The notes under the pieces: model-generated
The model's input: only the letters and a program-made list of their open reading frames with translations
Told to the model about the DNA's origin: nothing
Databases searched by the model: none
Origin: Hetaerina americana
Taxonomy: Eukaryota > Arthropoda > Insecta > Odonata > Calopterygidae
DNA: 64,000 nucleotides
NCBI GenBank assembly: GCA_022747635.1
Contig: JAKTNV010000638.1
Span: forward strand, 25,794 to 89,793
Direction: 5' to 3'
In this document: positions 21,361 to 34,706 of the stretch, piece after piece
Layout of the letters: each line of letters starts with the position of its first letter
How positions within the stretch are numbered: position 1 is the stretch's first letter
Made by a program: the position numbers and the translations under genes

Positions 21361-23768
21361 GAAATTTGGGCTCTTTTACTAACATTAACACTTGCGCTGA
21401 GGCATCTTTTATGCTCATTTCTTGTCTTTAATGATTTATTCTGGGTTTTATTTTGTTTATTTGAAGTAAATGAACAACAATACACACAATGGAAACATTT
21501 TTGTTTGATTCGTTTCGAGTGAGATTTTAACCTAAGAACTTTTCATGGAAAAATGTGAAAAATTAAAATTTCTAAAAATGAAATAAATGCCTTCTATATA
21601 CCTCAAACATTCACTCTATAGTGGAAGATTGTTGTTTTTCGCAATATTTTTGGAAATTTGGGCTCTTTTAGTAACATTAACACTTTCGCTGAGGCATCTT
21701 TTATGCTCATTTCTTGTCCTTAATGATTTATTCTGGTTTTTTTTTGTTTATTTGATGAAAATGAACAACAATACACACCATGGAAACATTTTTGTTTGAT
21801 TCGTGTCGAGTGAGATTTTCACCTAGAACCCAAAGGGGGGGTATTGGCACTTTTCATGGAAAAATGTGAAAAATTAAAATTTCTAAAAATGAAATAAATG
21901 CCTTCTATACACCTCAAACATTCACTCTATAATGGAAGACTGTTGTTTTTCGCAATATTTTTGGAAATTTGGGCTCTTTTACTAACATTAACACTCGCGC
22001 TGAGGCATCTTTTATGCTCATTTCTTGTCTTTAATGATTTATTCTGGGTTTTATTTTGTTTATTTGATGAAAATGAACAACAATACACACCATGGAAACA
22101 TTTTTGTTTGATTCGTGTCGAGTGAGATTTTCACCTAGAACCCAAAGGGGGGGGTATTCGCACTTTTCATGGAAAAATGTGAAAAATAAAAATTTCTAAA
22201 AATGAAATAAATGCCTTCTATACACCTCAAACATTCACTCTATAATGGAAGACTGTTGTTTTTCGCAATATTTTTGGAAATTTGGGCTCTTTTACTAACA
22301 TTAACACTCGCGCTGAGGCATCTTTTATGCTCATTTCTTGTCTTTAATGATTTATTCTGGGTTTTATTTTGTTTATTTGATGAAAATGAACAACAATACA
22401 CACCATGGAAACATTTTTGTTTGATTCGGTTCGAGTGAGATTTTCACCTAGAACCCAAAGGGGGGGGTATTGGCACTTTTCATGGAAAAATTTGAAAAAT
22501 TAAAATTTCTAAAAATGAAATAAATTCCTTCTATACACCTCAACCATTTACTCCATAATGGAAGATTGTTGTTTTTCGCAATATTTTTGAAAATTTGGGC
22601 TCTTTTACTAACATTAACACTTGCGCTGAGGCATCTTTTATGCTCATTTCTTGTCTTTAGTGATTTATTCTGGGTTTTATTTTGTTTATTTGATGAAAAT
22701 GAACAACAATACACACCATGGAAACATTTTTGTTTGATTCGTGTCGAGTGAGATTTTTACCTAGAGCCCAAAGGGGGGGGTATTGGCACTTTTCATGGAA
22801 AAATGTGAAAAATTAAAATTTCTAAAAATGAAATAAATGCCTTCAATACACCTCAAACATTCACTCTATAACGGAAGATTGTTGTTTTTCGCAATATTTT
22901 TGGAAATTTGGGCTCTTTTACTAACATTAATACTTGCGCTGAGGCATCTTTTATGCTCATTTCTTGTCTTTAATGATTTATTCTGGGTTTTATTTTGTTT
23001 ATTTGATGAAAATGAACAACAATACACACCATGGAAACATTTTTGTTTGATTCGTGTCGAGTGAGATTTTCACCTAGAACCCAAAGGGTATTGGCACTTT
23101 TCATGGAAAAATTTGAAATATTAAAATTTCTAAAAATGAAATAAATTCCTTCTATACACCTCAAACATTCACTCTATAATGGAAGATTGTTGTTTTTCGC
23201 AATATTTTTGAAAATTTGGGCTCTTTTACTAACATTAACACTTGCGCTGAGGCATCTTTTATGCTCATTTCTTGTCTTTAGTGATTTATTCTGGGTTTTA
23301 TTTTGTTTATTTGATGAAAATGAACAACAATACACACCATGGAAACATTTTTGTTTGATTCGTGTCGAGTGAGATTTTCACCTAGAACCCAGAGGCGGGG
23401 GTATTCGCACTTTTCAAGGAAAAATGTGAAAAATTAAAATTTCTAAAAATGAATAAATGCCTTCAATACACCTCAAACATTCACTCTATAATGGAAGATT
23501 GTTGTTTTTCGCAATATTTTTGGAAATTTGGGCTCTTTTACTAACATTAACACTTGCGCTAAGGCATCTTTTATGCTCATTTCTTGTCTTTAATGATTTA
23601 TTCTGGGTTTTATTTTGTTTATTTGATGAAAATGAACAACAATACACACCATGGAAACATTTTTGTTTGATTCGTGTCGAGTGAGATTTTCACCTAGAAC
23701 CCAAAGGGGGGGTATTGGCACTTTTCATGGAAAAATGTGAAAAATTAAAATTTCTAAAAATGAAATAA

Positions 23769-25852
23769 ATGCCTTCTATACACCTCAAACATTCACTCTA
23801 TAATGGAAGACTGTTGTTTTTCGCAATATTTTTGGAAATTTGGGCTCTTTCACTAACATTAACACTCGCGCTGAGGCATCTTTTATGCTCATTTCTTGTC
23901 TTTAATGATTTATTCTGGGTTTTATTTTGTTTATTTGATGAAAATGAACGACAATACACACCATGGAAACATTTTTGTTTGATTCGTGTCGAGTGAGATT
24001 TTCACCTAGAACCCAAAGGGGGGGGTATTCGCACTTTTCATGGAAAAATGTGAAAAATTAAAATTTTTAAAAATGAAATAAATGCCTTCTATACACCTCA
24101 AACATTCACTCTATAATGGAAGATTGTTGTTTTTCGCAATATTTTTGGAAATTTGGGCTCTTTTACTAACATTAACACTCGCGCTGAGGCATCTTTTATG
24201 CTCATTTCTTGTCTTTAATGATTTATTCTGGGTTTTATTTTGTTTATTTGAAGTAAATAAACAACAATACACACAATGGAAACATTTTTGTTTGATTCGT
24301 TTCGAGTGAGATTTTAACCTAAGAACTTTTCATGGAAAAATGTGAAAAATTAAAATTTCTAAAAATGAAATAAATGCCTTCTATATACCTCAAACATTCA
24401 CTCTATAATGGAAGATTGTTGTTTTTCGCAATATTTTTGGAAATTTGGGCTCTTTTAGTAACATTAACACTTTCGCTGAGGCATCTTTTATGCTCATTTC
24501 TTGTCTTTAATGATTTATTCTGGGTTTTTTTTGTCGAGTTAGATTTTCACCTAGAACCCAAAGGGGGGGGGATTGGCACTTTTCATGGAAAAATGTGAGA
24601 AATTAAAATTTCTAAAAATGAAATAAATGCCTTCTATACACCTCAAACATTATAAATATGGGAAGATTGTTGTTTTTCGCAATATTTTTGGAAATTTGGG
24701 CTCTTTTACTAACATTAACACTTTCGCTGAGGCATCTTTTATGCTCATTTCTTGTCTTTAATGATTTATTCTGGGTTTTCTTTTGTTTATTTGATGAAAA
24801 TGAACAACAATACACACCATGGAAACATTTTTGTTTGATTCGTGTCGAGTGAGATTTTCACCTAGAACCCATAGGGGGGTATTTGCACTTTTTATTGAAA
24901 AATGTGAAAAATTAAAATTTCTAAAAATGAAATAAATGCCTTCTATACACCTCAAACATTCACTCTATAATGGAAGATTGTTGTTTTTCGCAATATTTTT
25001 TGAAATTTGGGCTCTTTAACTAACACTAACACTTGCGCTGAGGCATCTTTTATGCTCATTTCTTGTCTTTAATGATTTATTCTGGGTTTTATTTTGTTTA
25101 TTTAAAGAAAATGAACAACAATACACACTATGGAAACATTTTTGTTTGATTCGTTTCGAGTGAGATTTTCACCTAAGAACTTTTCATGGAAAAATGTGAA
25201 AAATTAAAATTTCTAAAAATGAAATAAATGCCTTCTATACACCTCAAACATTCACTCTAAAATGGAAGATTGTTGTTTTTCGCAATATTTTTGGAAATTT
25301 GGGCTCTTTAACTACCACTAACACTTGCGCTGAGGCATCTTTTATGCTCATTTCTTGTCTTTAATGATTTATTCTGGGTTTTATTTTGTTTATTTGATGA
25401 AAATGAACAACAATACACACCATGGAAACATTTTTGTTTGACTCGTGTCGAGTGAGATTTTCACCTAGAACCCAAAGGGGGGGTATTGGCACTTTTCATG
25501 GAAAAATGTGAAAAATTAAAATTTCTAAAAATGAAATAAATGCCTTCTATACACCTCAAACATTCACTCTATAATGGAAGACTGTTGTTTTTCGCAATAT
25601 TTTTGGAAATTTGGACTCTTTTACTAACAATAACACTCGCGCTGAGGCATCTTTTATGCTCATTTCTTGTCTTTAATGATTTATTCTGGGTTTTATTTTG
25701 TTTATTTGAAGAAAATGAACAACAATACACATCATGGAAACATTTTTGTTTGATTCGTGTCGAGTTAGATTTTCACCTAGAACCCAAAGGGGGGGGTATT
25801 GGCACTTTTCATGAAAAAATGTGAAAAATTAAAATTTCTAAAAATGAAATAA
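23769..25852 (+). repeat. Seven-monomer core cassette, copy 1
   Basis: Units start at 23769, 24082 (292 bp), 24374 (253 bp), 24627 (309 bp), 24936 (292 bp), 25228 and 25540. In order, their marks are: CTCTTTCACTAAC with ACGACAAT; CGCGCTGAGG with GAAGTAAAT; TATACCTC with TTTTAGTAAC and the large deletion; ATAAAT before ATGG with CCCATAGG; AACTAACAC; AACTACCAC; GGACTC with AACAATAAC. The cassette is 2084 bp. Later copies of the core keep this order and length pattern within a few bases. Confidence 0.83.
24374..24626 (+). repeat. 253-bp truncated monomer (representative of seven)
   Basis: About 60 bp are missing between TTCTGGGTTTT and GTCGAG: the segment that normally holds TATTTGATGAAAATG, the NcoI site and TTTGATTCGT is gone. 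The junction lies in a T-rich run at about 24525-24534, and TTTTGT occurs at both ends of the lost segment in full units. Slippage or microhomology-mediated deletion is thus a plausible cause. Further copies lie at 27706, 33227, 39032, 44211, 59953 and 63279, all with the same junction and the same GAGTTAG mark, which points to a single origin. Confidence 0.9.
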
Positions 25853-26477
25853 ATGCCTTCTATACACCTCAAACATTCACTCTATAATGGAAGATTGTTG
25901 TTTTTCGCAATATTTTTGGAAATTTGGGCTCTTTTACTAACATAAACACTTGCGCTGAGACATCTTTTATTCTCATTTATTGTCTTTAATGATTTATTCT
26001 GGGTTTTATTTTGTGTATTTGATGAAAATGAACAACAATACACACCATGGAAACATTTTTGTTTGATTCGTGTCGAGTGAGAATTTCACCTAGAACCCAA
26101 AGGGGGGGTATTGGCATTTTTCATGGAAAAATGTGAAAAATTAAAATTTCTAAAAATGAAATAAATGCCTTCTATACACCTCAAACATTCACTCCATGAT
26201 GGATGATTGTTTTTTTTCGCAATATTTTTGGAAATTTGGGCTCTTTTACTAACATTAACACTTGCGCTGAGGCATCTTTTATGCTCATTTCTTGTCTTTA
26301 ATGATTTATTCTGGGTTTTATTTTGTTTATTTGATGAAAATGAACAACAATACACACCATGGAAACATTTTTGTTTGATTCGTGTCGAGTGAGATTTTCA
26401 CCTAGAACCCAAAGGGGGGGGTATTGGCACTTTTCATGGAAAAATGTGAAAAATTAAAATTTCTAAAAATGAAATAA

Positions 26478-27413
26478 ATGCCTTCTATACACCTCAAACA
26501 TTATAAATAATGGAAGATTGTTGTTTTTCGCAATATTTTTGAAAATTTGGGCTCTTTTACTAACATTAACACTTGCGCTGAGGCATCTTTTATGCTCATT
26601 TCTTGTCTTTAGTGATTTATTCTGGGTTTTATTTTGTTTATTTCATGAAAATGAACAACAATACACACCATGGAAACATTTTTGTTTGATTCGTGTCGAG
26701 TGAGATTTTCACCTAGAGCCCAAAGGGGGGGGTATTGGCACTTTTCATGGAAAAATGTGAAAAATTAAAATTTCTAAAAATGAAATAAATGCCTTCAATA
26801 CACCTCAAACATTCACTCTATAACGGAAGATTGTTGTTTTTCGCAATATTTTTGGAAATTTGGGCTCTTTTACTAACATTAATACTTGCGCAGAGGCATC
26901 TTTTATGCTCATTTCTTGTCTTTAATGATTTATTCTGGGTTTTATTTTGTTTATTTGATGAAAATGAACAACAATACACACCATGGAAACATTTTTGTTT
27001 GATTCGTGTCGAGTGAGATTTTCACCTAGAACCCAGAGGCGGGGGTATTCGCACTTTTCAAGGAAAAATGTGAAAAATTAAAATTTCTAAAAATGAATAA
27101 ATGCCTTCTATACACCTCAAACATTCACTCTATAATGGAAGATTGTTGTTTTTCGCAATATTTTTGGAAATTTGGGCTCTTTTACTAACATTAACACTTG
27201 CGCTAAGGCATCTTTTATGCTCATTTCTTGTCTTTAATGATTTATTCTGGGTTTTATTTTGTTTATTTGATGAAAATGAACGACAATACACACCATGGAA
27301 ACATTTTTGTTTGATTCGTGTCGAGTGAGATTTTCACCTAGAACCCAAAGGGGGGGGTATTCGCACTTTTCATGGAAAAATATGAAAAATTAAAATTTCT
27401 AAAAATGAAATAA
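26478..27413 (+). repeat. Run of three chimeric monomers
   Basis: The 26478 unit opens with ATAAATAATGG and then turns into the GAAAATTTGGG and TTTAGTGATT type of 22524. The 26789 unit opens like 22837 (AACGGAAG, TTAATACTTGCG) but ends like 23145 (CAGAGGCGGGGG, TTTTCAAGG). The 27101 unit opens like 23457 (GCGCTAAGG) and ends like 23769 (ACGACAAT, TATTCGCAC). Compared with 22524-24081, two monomers have been lost by in-phase joining. These are the clearest footprints of exchange between misaligned monomers in the window. Confidence 0.72.
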
Positions 27414-29187
27414 ATGCCTTCTATACACCTCAAACATTCACTCTATAATGGAAGATTGTTGTTTTTCGCAATATTTTTGGAAATTTGGGCTCTTTTACTA
27501 ACATTAACACTCGCGCTGAGGCATCTTTTATGCTCATTTCTTGTCTTTAATGATTTATTCTGGGTTTTATTTTGTTTATTTGAAGTAAATGAACAACAAT
27601 ACACACAATGGAAACATTTTTGTTTGATTCGTTTCGAGTGAGATTTTAACCTAAGAACTTTTCATGGAAAAATGTGAAAAATTAAAATTTCTAAAAATGA
27701 AATAAATGCCTTCTATATACCTCAAACATTCACTCTATAATGGAAGATTGTTGTTTTTCGCAATATTTTTGGAAATTTGGGCTCTTTTAGTAACATTAAC
27801 ACTTTCGCTGAGGCATCTTTTATGCTCATTTCTTGTCTTTAATGATTTATTCTGGGTTTTTTTTGTCGAGTTAGATTTTCACCTAGAACCCAAAGGGGGG
27901 GGGATTGGCACTTTTCATGGAAAAATGTTGGAAATTAAAATTTCTAAAAATGAAATAAATGCCTTCTATACACCTCAAACATTATAAATAATGGAAGATT
28001 GTTGTTTTTCGCAATATTTTTGGAAATTTGGGCACTTTTACTAACATTAACACTTTCGCTGAGGCATCTTTTATGCTCATTTCTTGTCTTTAATGATTTA
28101 TTCTGGGTTTTCTTTTGTTTATTTGATGAAAATGAACAACAATACACACCATGGAAACATTTTTGTTTGATTCGTGTCGAGTGAGATTTTCACCTAGAAC
28201 CCAAAGGGGGGGGGTATTGGCACTTTTCATGGAAAAATGTGAAAAATTAAAATTTCTAAAAATGAAATAAATGCCTTCTATACACCTCAAACATTCACTC
28301 TATAATGGAAGATTGTTGTTTTTCGCAATATTTTTGGAAATTTGGGCTCTTTTACTAACATTAACACTTGCGCTGAGGCATCTTTTATGCTCATTTCTTG
28401 TCTTTAATGATTTATTCTGGGTTTTATTTTGTTTATTTAAAGAAAATGAACAACAATACACACTATGGAAACATTTTTGTTTGATTCGTTTCGAGTGAGA
28501 TTTTCACCTAAGAACTTTTCATGGAAAAATGTGAAAAATTAAAATTTCTAAAAATGAAATAAATGCCTTCTATACACCTCAAACATTCACTCTAAAATGG
28601 AAGATTGTTGTTTTTCGCAATATTTTTGGAAATTTGGGCTCTTTAACTACCACTAACACTTGCGCTGAGGCATCTTTTATGCTCATTTCTTGTCTTTAAT
28701 GATTTATTCTGGGTTTTATTTTGTTTATTTGATGAAAATGAACAACAATACACACCATGGAAACATTTTTGTTTGATTCGTGTCGAGTGAGATTTTCACC
28801 TAGAACCCAAAGGGGGGGTATTGGCACTTTTCATGGAAAAATGTGAAAAATTAAAATTTCTAAAAATGAAATAAATGCCTTCTATACACCTCAAACATTC
28901 ACTCTATAATGGAAGACTGTTGTTTTTCGCAATATTTTTGGAAATTTGGACTCTTTTACTAACAATAACACTCGCGCTGAGGCATCTTTTATGCTCATTT
29001 CTTGTCTTTAATGATTTATTCTGGGTTTTATTTTGTTTATTTGAAGGAAATGAACAACAATACACATCATGGAAACATTTTTGTTTGATTCGTGTCGAGT
29101 TAGATTTTCACCTAGAACCCAAAGGGGGTGGTATTGGCACTTTTCATGAAAAAATGTGAAAAATTAAAATTTCTAAAAATGAAATAA
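27101..29187 (+). repeat. Seven-monomer core cassette, copy 2
   Basis: Units start at 27101, 27414 (292 bp), 27706 (253 bp), 27959 (312 bp), 28271 (292 bp), 28563 and 28875. It differs from the first copy in the fourth unit, which ends with a longer G-tract and TATTGGCAC where the other copies have CCCATAGG, and in the fifth unit, which opens with TTTTACTAACATTAAC. The first unit is a fusion, as described for 26478-27413. Confidence 0.8.
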
Positions 29188-30122
29188 ATGCCTTCTATAC
29201 ACCTCAAACATTCACTCTATAATGGAAGATTGTTGTTTTTCGCAATATTTTTGGAAATTTGGGCTCTTTTACTAACATAAACACTTGCGCTGAGACATCT
29301 TTTATTCTCATTTATTGTCTTTAATGATTTATTCTGGGTTTTATTTTGTTTATTTGATGAAAATGAACAACAATACACACCATGGAAACATTTTTGTTTG
29401 ATTCGTGTCGAGTGAGATTTTCACCTAGAACCCAAAGGGGGGGTATTGGCATTTTTCATGGAAAAATGTGAAAAATTAAAATTTCTAAAAATGAAATAAA
29501 TGCCTTCTATACACCTCAAACATTCACTCCATGATGGATGATTGTTTTTTTTCGCAATATTTTTGGAAATTTGGGCTCTTTTACTAACATTAACACTTGC
29601 GCTGAGGCATCTTTTATGCTCATTTCTTGTCTTTAATGATTTATTCTGGGTTTTATTTTGTTTATTTGATGAAAATGAACAACAATACACACCATGGAAA
29701 CATTTTTGTTTGATTCGTGTCGAGTGAGATTTTCACCTAGAACCCAAAGGGGGGGGTATTGGCACTTTTCATGGAAAAATGAGAAAAATTAAAATTTCTA
29801 AAAATGAAATAAATGCCTTCTATACACCTCAAACATTATAAATAATGGAAGATTGTTGTTTTTCGCAATATTTTTGGAAATTTGGGCTCTTTTACTAACA
29901 TTAACACTTTCGCTGAGGCATCTTTTTTGCTCATTTCTTGTCTTTAATGATTTATTCTGGGTTTTATTTTGTTTATTTGAAGAAAATGAACAACAATACA
30001 CATCATGGAAACATTTTTGTTTGATTCGTGTCGAGTGAGATTTTCACCTAGAACCCAAAGGGGGGGTATTGGCACTTTTCATGGAAAAATGTGAAAAATT
30101 AAAATTTCTAAAAATGAAATAA
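28875..30122 (+). repeat. 1248-bp tetramer HOR, copy 1
   Basis: Monomers start at 28875, 29188, 29500 and 29813 (313, 312, 313 and 310 bp). Marks are GGACTC with AACAATAAC; AACATAAAC with TTATTCTCATTTATTG; CCATGATGGATG with an eight-T run before CGCAAT; and ATAAATAATGG with CATCTTTTTTGC. A related but unfinished set begins at 25540, 3335 bp upstream. The first unit is also the last unit of the second core cassette. Confidence 0.87.
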
Positions 30123-31370
30123 ATGCCTTCTATACACCTCAAACATTCACTCTATAATGGAAGACTGTTGTTTTTTCGCAATATTTTTGGAAATTTGGAC
30201 TCTTTTACTAACAATAACACTCGCGCTGAGGCATCTTTTATGCTCATTTCTTGTCTTTAATGATTTATTCTGGGTTTTATTTTGTTTATTTGAAGAAAAT
30301 GAACAACAATACACATCATGGAAACATTTTTGTTTGATTCGTTCGAGTTAGATTTTCACCTAGAACCCAAAGGGGGTGGTATTGGCACTTTTCATGAAAA
30401 AATGTGAAAAATTAAAATTTCTAAAAATGAAATAAATGCCTTCTATACACCTCAAACATTCACTCTATAATGGAAGATTGTTGTTTTTCGCAATATTTTT
30501 GGAAATTTGGGCTCTTTTACTAACATAAACACTTGCGCTGAGACATCTTTTATTCTCATTTATTGTCTTTAATGATTTATTCTGGGTTTTATTTTGTTTA
30601 TTTGATGAAAATGAACAACAATACACACCATGGAAACATTTTTGTTTGATTCGTGTCGAGTGAGATTTTCACCTAGAACCCAAAGGGGGGGTATTGGCAT
30701 TTTTCATGGAAAAATGTGAAAAATTAAAATTTCTAAAAATGAAATAAATGCCTTCTATACACCTCAAACATTCACTCCATGATGGATGATTGTTTTTTTT
30801 CGCAATATTTTTGGAAATTTGGGCTCTTTTACTAACATTAACACTTGCGCTGAGGCATCTTTTATGCTCATTTCTTGTCTTTAATGATTTATTCTGGGTA
30901 TTATTTTGTTTATTTGATGAAAATGAACAACAATACACACCATGGAAACATTTTTGTTTGATTCGTGTCGAGTGAGATTTTCACCTAGAACCCAAAGGGG
31001 GGGGTATTGGCACTTTTCATGGAAAAATGAGAAAAATTAAAATTTCTAAAAATGAAATAAATGCCTTCTATACACCTCAAACATTATAAATAATGGAAGA
31101 TTGTTGTTTTTCGCAATATTTTTGGAAATTTGGGCTCTTTTACTAACATTAACACTTTCGCTGAGGCATCTTTTTTGCTCATTTCTTGTCTTTAATGATT
31201 TATTCTGGGTTTTATTTTGTTTATTTGAAGAAAATGAACAACAATACACATCATGGAAACATTTTTGTTTGATTCGTGTCGAGTGAGATTTTCACCTAGA
31301 ACCCAAAGGGGGGGTATTGGCACTTTTCATGGAAAAATGTGAAAAATTAAAATTTCTAAAAATGAAATAA
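30123..31370 (+). repeat. 1248-bp tetramer HOR, copy 2
   Basis: Units start at 30123, 30436, 30748 and 31061, each exactly 1248 bp after its counterpart. Rare marks such as AGGGGGTGGTATT (near 29123 and 30371) and AATGAGAAAAATT (near 29779 and 31027) are shared, which shows direct duplication. Private changes are few: one extra T near 30170 with GTTCGAG for GTGTCGAG near 30341 in the first unit, and GGGTATTATTTTG near 30897. Confidence 0.88.
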
Positions 31371-32622
31371 ATGCCTTCTATACACCTCAAACATTCACTC
31401 TATTATGGAAGACTGTTGTTTTTCGCAATATTTTTGGAAATTTGGGCTCTTTTACTAACATTAACACTCGCGCAGAGGCACCTTTTATGCTCATTTCTTG
31501 TCTTTAATGATTTTTTCTGGGTTTTATTTTGTTTATTTGAAGAAAATGAACAACAATACACACCATGGAAACATTTTTGTTTGATTCGTGTCGAGTGAGA
31601 TTTTCACCTAGAACCCAAAGGGGGGGGTATTCGCACTTTTCATGGAAAAATTTGAAAAATTAAAATTTCTAAAAATGAAATAAATTCCTTCTATACACCT
31701 CAACCATTCACTCTATAATGGAAGATTGTTGTTTTTCGCAATATTTTTGAAAATTTGGGCTCTTTTACTAACATTAACACTTGCGCTGAGGCATCTTTTA
31801 TGCTCATTTCTTGTCTTTAGTGATTTATTCTGGGTTTTATTTTGTTTATTTGATGAAAATGAACAACAATACACACCATGGAAACATTTTTGTTTGATTC
31901 GTGTCGAGTGAGATTTTCACCTAGAGCCCAAAGGGGGGGGTATTGGCACTTTTCATGGAAAAATGTGAAAAATTAAAATTTCTAAAAATGAAATAAATGC
32001 CTTCAATACACCTCAAACATTCACTCTATAACGGAAGATTGTTGTTTTTCGCAATATTTTTGGAAATTTGGGCTCTTTTACTAACATTAATACTTGCGCT
32101 GAGGCATCTTTTATGCTCATTTCTTGTCTTTAATGATTTATTCTGGGTTTTATTTTGTTTATTTGATGAAAATGAACAACAATACACACCATGGAAACAT
32201 TTTTGTTTGATTCGTGTCGAGTGAGATTTTCACCTAGAACCCAGAGGCGGGGGGGTATTCGCACTTTTCAAGGAAAAATGTGAAAAATTAAAATTTCTAA
32301 AAATGAATAAATGCCTTCTATACACCTCAAACATTCACTCTATAATGGAAGATTGTTGTTTTTCGCAATATTTTTGGAAATTTGGGCTCTTTTACTAACA
32401 TTAACACTTGCGCTAAGGCATCTTTTATGCTCATTTCTTGTCTTTAATGATTTATTCTGGGTTTTATTTTGTTTATTTGATGAAAATGAACAACAATACA
32501 CACCATGGAAACATTTTTGTTTGATTCGTGTCGAGTGAGATTTTCACCTAGAACCCAAAGGGGGGGTATTGGCACTTTTCATGGAAAAATGTGAAAAATT
32601 AAAATTTCTAAAAATGAAATAA

Positions 32623-34706
32623 ATGCTTCTATACACCTCAAACATTCACTCTATAATGGAAGACTGTTGTTTTTCGCAATATTTTTGGAAATTTGGGCTC
32701 TTTCACTAACATTAACACTCGCGCTGAGGCATCTTTTATGCTCATTTCTTGTCTTTAATGATTTATTCTGGGTTTTATTTTGTTTATTTGATGAAAATGA
32801 ACGACAATACACACCATGGAAACATTTTTGTTTGATTCGTGTCGAGTGAGATTTTCACCTAGAACCCAAAGGGGGGGGTATTCGCACTTTTCATGGAAAA
32901 ATGTGAAAAATTAAAATTTCTAAAAATGAAATAAATGCCTTCTATACACCTCAAACATTCACTCTATAATGGAAGATTGTTGTTTTTCGCAATATTTTTG
33001 GAAATTTGGGCTCTTTTACTAACATTAACACTCGCGCTGAGGCATCTTTTATGCTCATTTCTTGTCTTTAATGATTTATTCTGGGTTTTATTTTGTTTAT
33101 TTGAAGTAAATGAACAACAATACACACAATGGAAACATTTTTGTTTGATTCGTTTCGAGTGAGATTTTAACCTAAGAACTTTTCATGGAAAAATGTGAAA
33201 AATTAAAATTTCTAAAAATGAAATAAATGCCTTCTATATACCTCAAACATTCACTCTATAATGGAAGATTGTTGTTTTTCGCAATATTTTTGGAAATTTG
33301 GGCTCTTTTAGTAACATTAACACTTTCGCTGAGGCATCTTTTATGCTCATTTCTTGTCTTTAATGATTTATTCTGGGTTTTTTTTGTCGAGTTAGATTTT
33401 CACCTAGAACCCAAAGGGGGGGGGATTGGCACTTTTCATGGAAAAATGTGAAAAATTAAAATTTCTAAAAATGAAATAAATGCCTTCTATACACCTCAAA
33501 CATTATAAATAATGGAAGATTGTTGTTTTTCGCAATATTTTTGGAAATTTGGGCTCTTTTACTAACATTAACACTTTCGCTGAGGCATCTTTTATGCTCA
33601 TTTCTTGTCTTTAATGATTTATTCTGGGTTTTCTTTTGTTTATTTGATGAAAATGAACAACAATACACACCATGGAAACATTTTTGTTTGATTCGTGTCG
33701 AGTGAGATTTTCACCTAGAACCCATAGGGGGGTATTTGCCCTTTTTATGGAAAAATGTGAAAAATTAAAATTTCTAAAAATGAAATAAATGCCTTCTATA
33801 CACCTCAAACATTCACTCTATAATGGAAGATTGTTGTTTTTCGCAATATTTTTTGAAATTTGGGCTCTTTAACTAACACTAACACTTGCGCTGAGGCATC
33901 TTTTATGCTCATTTCTTGTCTTTAATGATTTATTCTGGGTTTTATTTTGTTTATTTAAAGAAAATGAACAAAAATACACACTATGGAAACATTTTTGTTT
34001 GATTCGTTTCGAGTGAGATTTTCACCTAAGAACTTTTCATGGAAAAATGTGAAAAATTAAAATTTCTAAAAATGAAATAAATGCCTTCTATACACCTCAA
34101 ACATTCACTCTAAAATGGAAGATGGTTGTTTTTCGCAATATTTTTGGAAATTTGGGCTCTTTAACTACCACTAACACTTGCGCTGAGGCATCTTTTATGC
34201 TCATTTCTTGTCTTTAATGATTTATTCTGGGTTTTATTTTGTTTATTTGATGAAAATGAACAACAATACACACCATGGAAACATTTTTGTTTGATTCGTG
34301 TCGAGTGAGATTTTCACCTAGAACCCAAAGGGGGGGGTATTGGCACTTTTCATGGAAAAATGTAAAAAATTAAAATTTCTAAAAATGAAATAAATGCCTT
34401 CTATACACCTCAAACATTCACTCTATAATGGAAGACTGTTGTTTTTCGCAATATTTTTGGAAATTTGGACTCTTTTACTAACAATAACACTCGCGCTGAG
34501 GCATCTTTTATGCTGATTTCTTGTCTTTAATGATTTATTCTGGGTTTTATTTTGTTTATTTGAAGAAAATGAACAACAATACACATCATGGAAACATTTT
34601 TGTTTGATTCGTGTCGAGTTAGATTTTCACCTAGAACCCAAAGGGGGGGGTATTGGCACTTTTCATGAAAAAATGTGAAAAATTAAAATTTCTAAAAATG
34701 AAATAA
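32623..34706 (+). repeat. Seven-monomer core cassette, copy 3
   Basis: Units start at 32623, 32935 (292 bp), 33227 (253 bp), 33480 (309 bp), 33789 (292 bp), 34081 and 34394. The first unit has lost one C in its phase motif (AAATGCTTCT). The fourth unit keeps the CCCATAGG mark but reads TTTGCCC instead of TTTGCAC. The linker before it (29188-32622) is enlarged by the tandem tetramer; the linker after it (34707-38427) is the longest in this zone, with 12 monomers. Confidence 0.82.

Larger units (their letters stand above)
19441..25690 (+). repeat. Left copy of a 36-kb-distant duplication
   Basis: The monomer series from 19441 matches the series from 55647 at an offset of 36206 bp up to about 20530. 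It matches again from about 21360 at an offset of 35580 bp, changing by a few bases, to about 25690. Shared rare marks include AACTAACACTTACAC near 19520, CATTTAGTGTC near 20480, TTGTCCTTAATG with a long T-run in the 21587 unit, and TTTATTGAAAAATG in the 24627 unit. The 626-bp offset change equals two monomers and is explained by zone-B-like units at about 20530-21360. Scattered differences exist, for example at 22951, 23461, 24067 and 25441. Confidence 0.82.
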
